Shown piece after piece: positions 5,414 through 5,488 of a stretch of DNA of 5,488 nt (the first letter of the stretch is position 1; each line of letters opens with the position of its first letter). The stretch is from Xanthobacteraceae bacterium (lineage in GTDB: Bacteria > Pseudomonadota > Alphaproteobacteria > Rhizobiales > Xanthobacteraceae), in assembly GCA_030043175.1 (NCBI GenBank), contig JASHYD010000414.1, forward strand, positions 1 through 5,488, written 5' to 3'. Both the position numbers and the translations under genes were made by a program. The notes beneath the pieces are model-generated. The model made no database searches, was not told the origin of the DNA, and saw only the letters and a list, made by a program, of their open reading frames with translations.

Positions 5414-5488
5414 TTGGACCGCTACACTTTCACCGCTGAAATTATCAAAGCAGTCACCTCGATGATTGCGGCGTTTGCGTTGCCGGTG
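5414..5488 (+). CDS. Start of unidentified, probably membrane-anchored protein (partial)
   Basis: Twenty-five codons are visible before the window ends. They begin (M)DRYTFTAEIIKAVTS and continue MIAAFALPV. The last part is the beginning of a hydrophobic helix, suggesting an N-terminal membrane anchor or signal. TTG at 5414 is the likely start: an in-frame TAG at 5387-5389 leaves no ATG or GTG between it and this codon, and the DRYTF start resembles rhizobial hypothetical membrane proteins as I recall them. A G-run at 5401-5406 lies seven bases before TTG. A better AGGAGG at 5388-5393 is 20 bases away, which is too far. ATG 5462 is an alternative in-frame start, but it would cut into the conserved-looking N-terminus. 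The product cannot be named from this fragment. Confidence 0.6.
   Translation, partial: MDRYTFTAEIIKAVTSMIAAFALPV

Noticed and set aside
4996..5439. Overlapping ORFs of 133 residues (minus) and 98 residues (plus)
   Set aside because: They are mutually exclusive, rich in Arg and Pro, without ribosome sites or motifs. The plus one overlaps the more convincing gene at 5414.
1..5488. CRISPR array, IS ends or toxin-antitoxin pair
   Set aside because: I saw no regularly spaced repeats, no transposase motifs with terminal inverted repeats, and no paired small genes with ribosome sites.

Overview
The window looks like chromosomal DNA of an alphaproteobacterium of the Bradyrhizobium/Rhodopseudomonas type (Nitrobacteraceae). 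This is inferred from high-GC codon use, the rhizobial form of RpiA, the GGTCVIRGCIPKK form of the glutathione reductase active site, and the gene order rpiA - DUF2059 gene - gor, which I recall from that group. I could run no database search.

Layout. (1) Positions 1-1227 hold no intact gene. Two decayed pieces of a tyrosine recombinase (phage or island integrase) can be read there. One is on the plus strand at about 413-582 and carries the C-terminal end. The other is on the minus strand at about 594-880 and carries the HDLRH box. They converge tail to tail. (2) A complete tRNA-Val(CAC) gene with encoded CCA lies on the minus strand at 1228-1302, with a good promoter just upstream. Its 3' end faces the integrase debris, which is the usual arrangement for an element integrated at the 3' end of a tRNA gene. 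(3) A 340-base gap separates the tRNA from a co-directional plus-strand cluster of three genes: rpiA (1643-2350), a secreted DUF2059 protein (2390-2896) and glutathione reductase gor (2893-4290). The last two overlap by four bases. (4) From 4291 to 5413 there is about 1.1 kb of low-information DNA. Its only supportable feature is a 41-residue ORF with a strong ribosome binding site and a signal-peptide-like start (4535-4660). (5) The first 25 codons of a further plus-strand gene, probably starting at TTG, run off the right edge.

How the genes fit together. RpiA interconverts ribose-5-phosphate and ribulose-5-phosphate in the pentose phosphate pathway. Gor spends NADPH to keep glutathione reduced. 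The DUF2059 protein is a presumed periplasmic helical protein of unknown role. The cluster is ordinary housekeeping. The accessory part is the integrase graveyard beside the tRNA. I found no complete novel system in this window.
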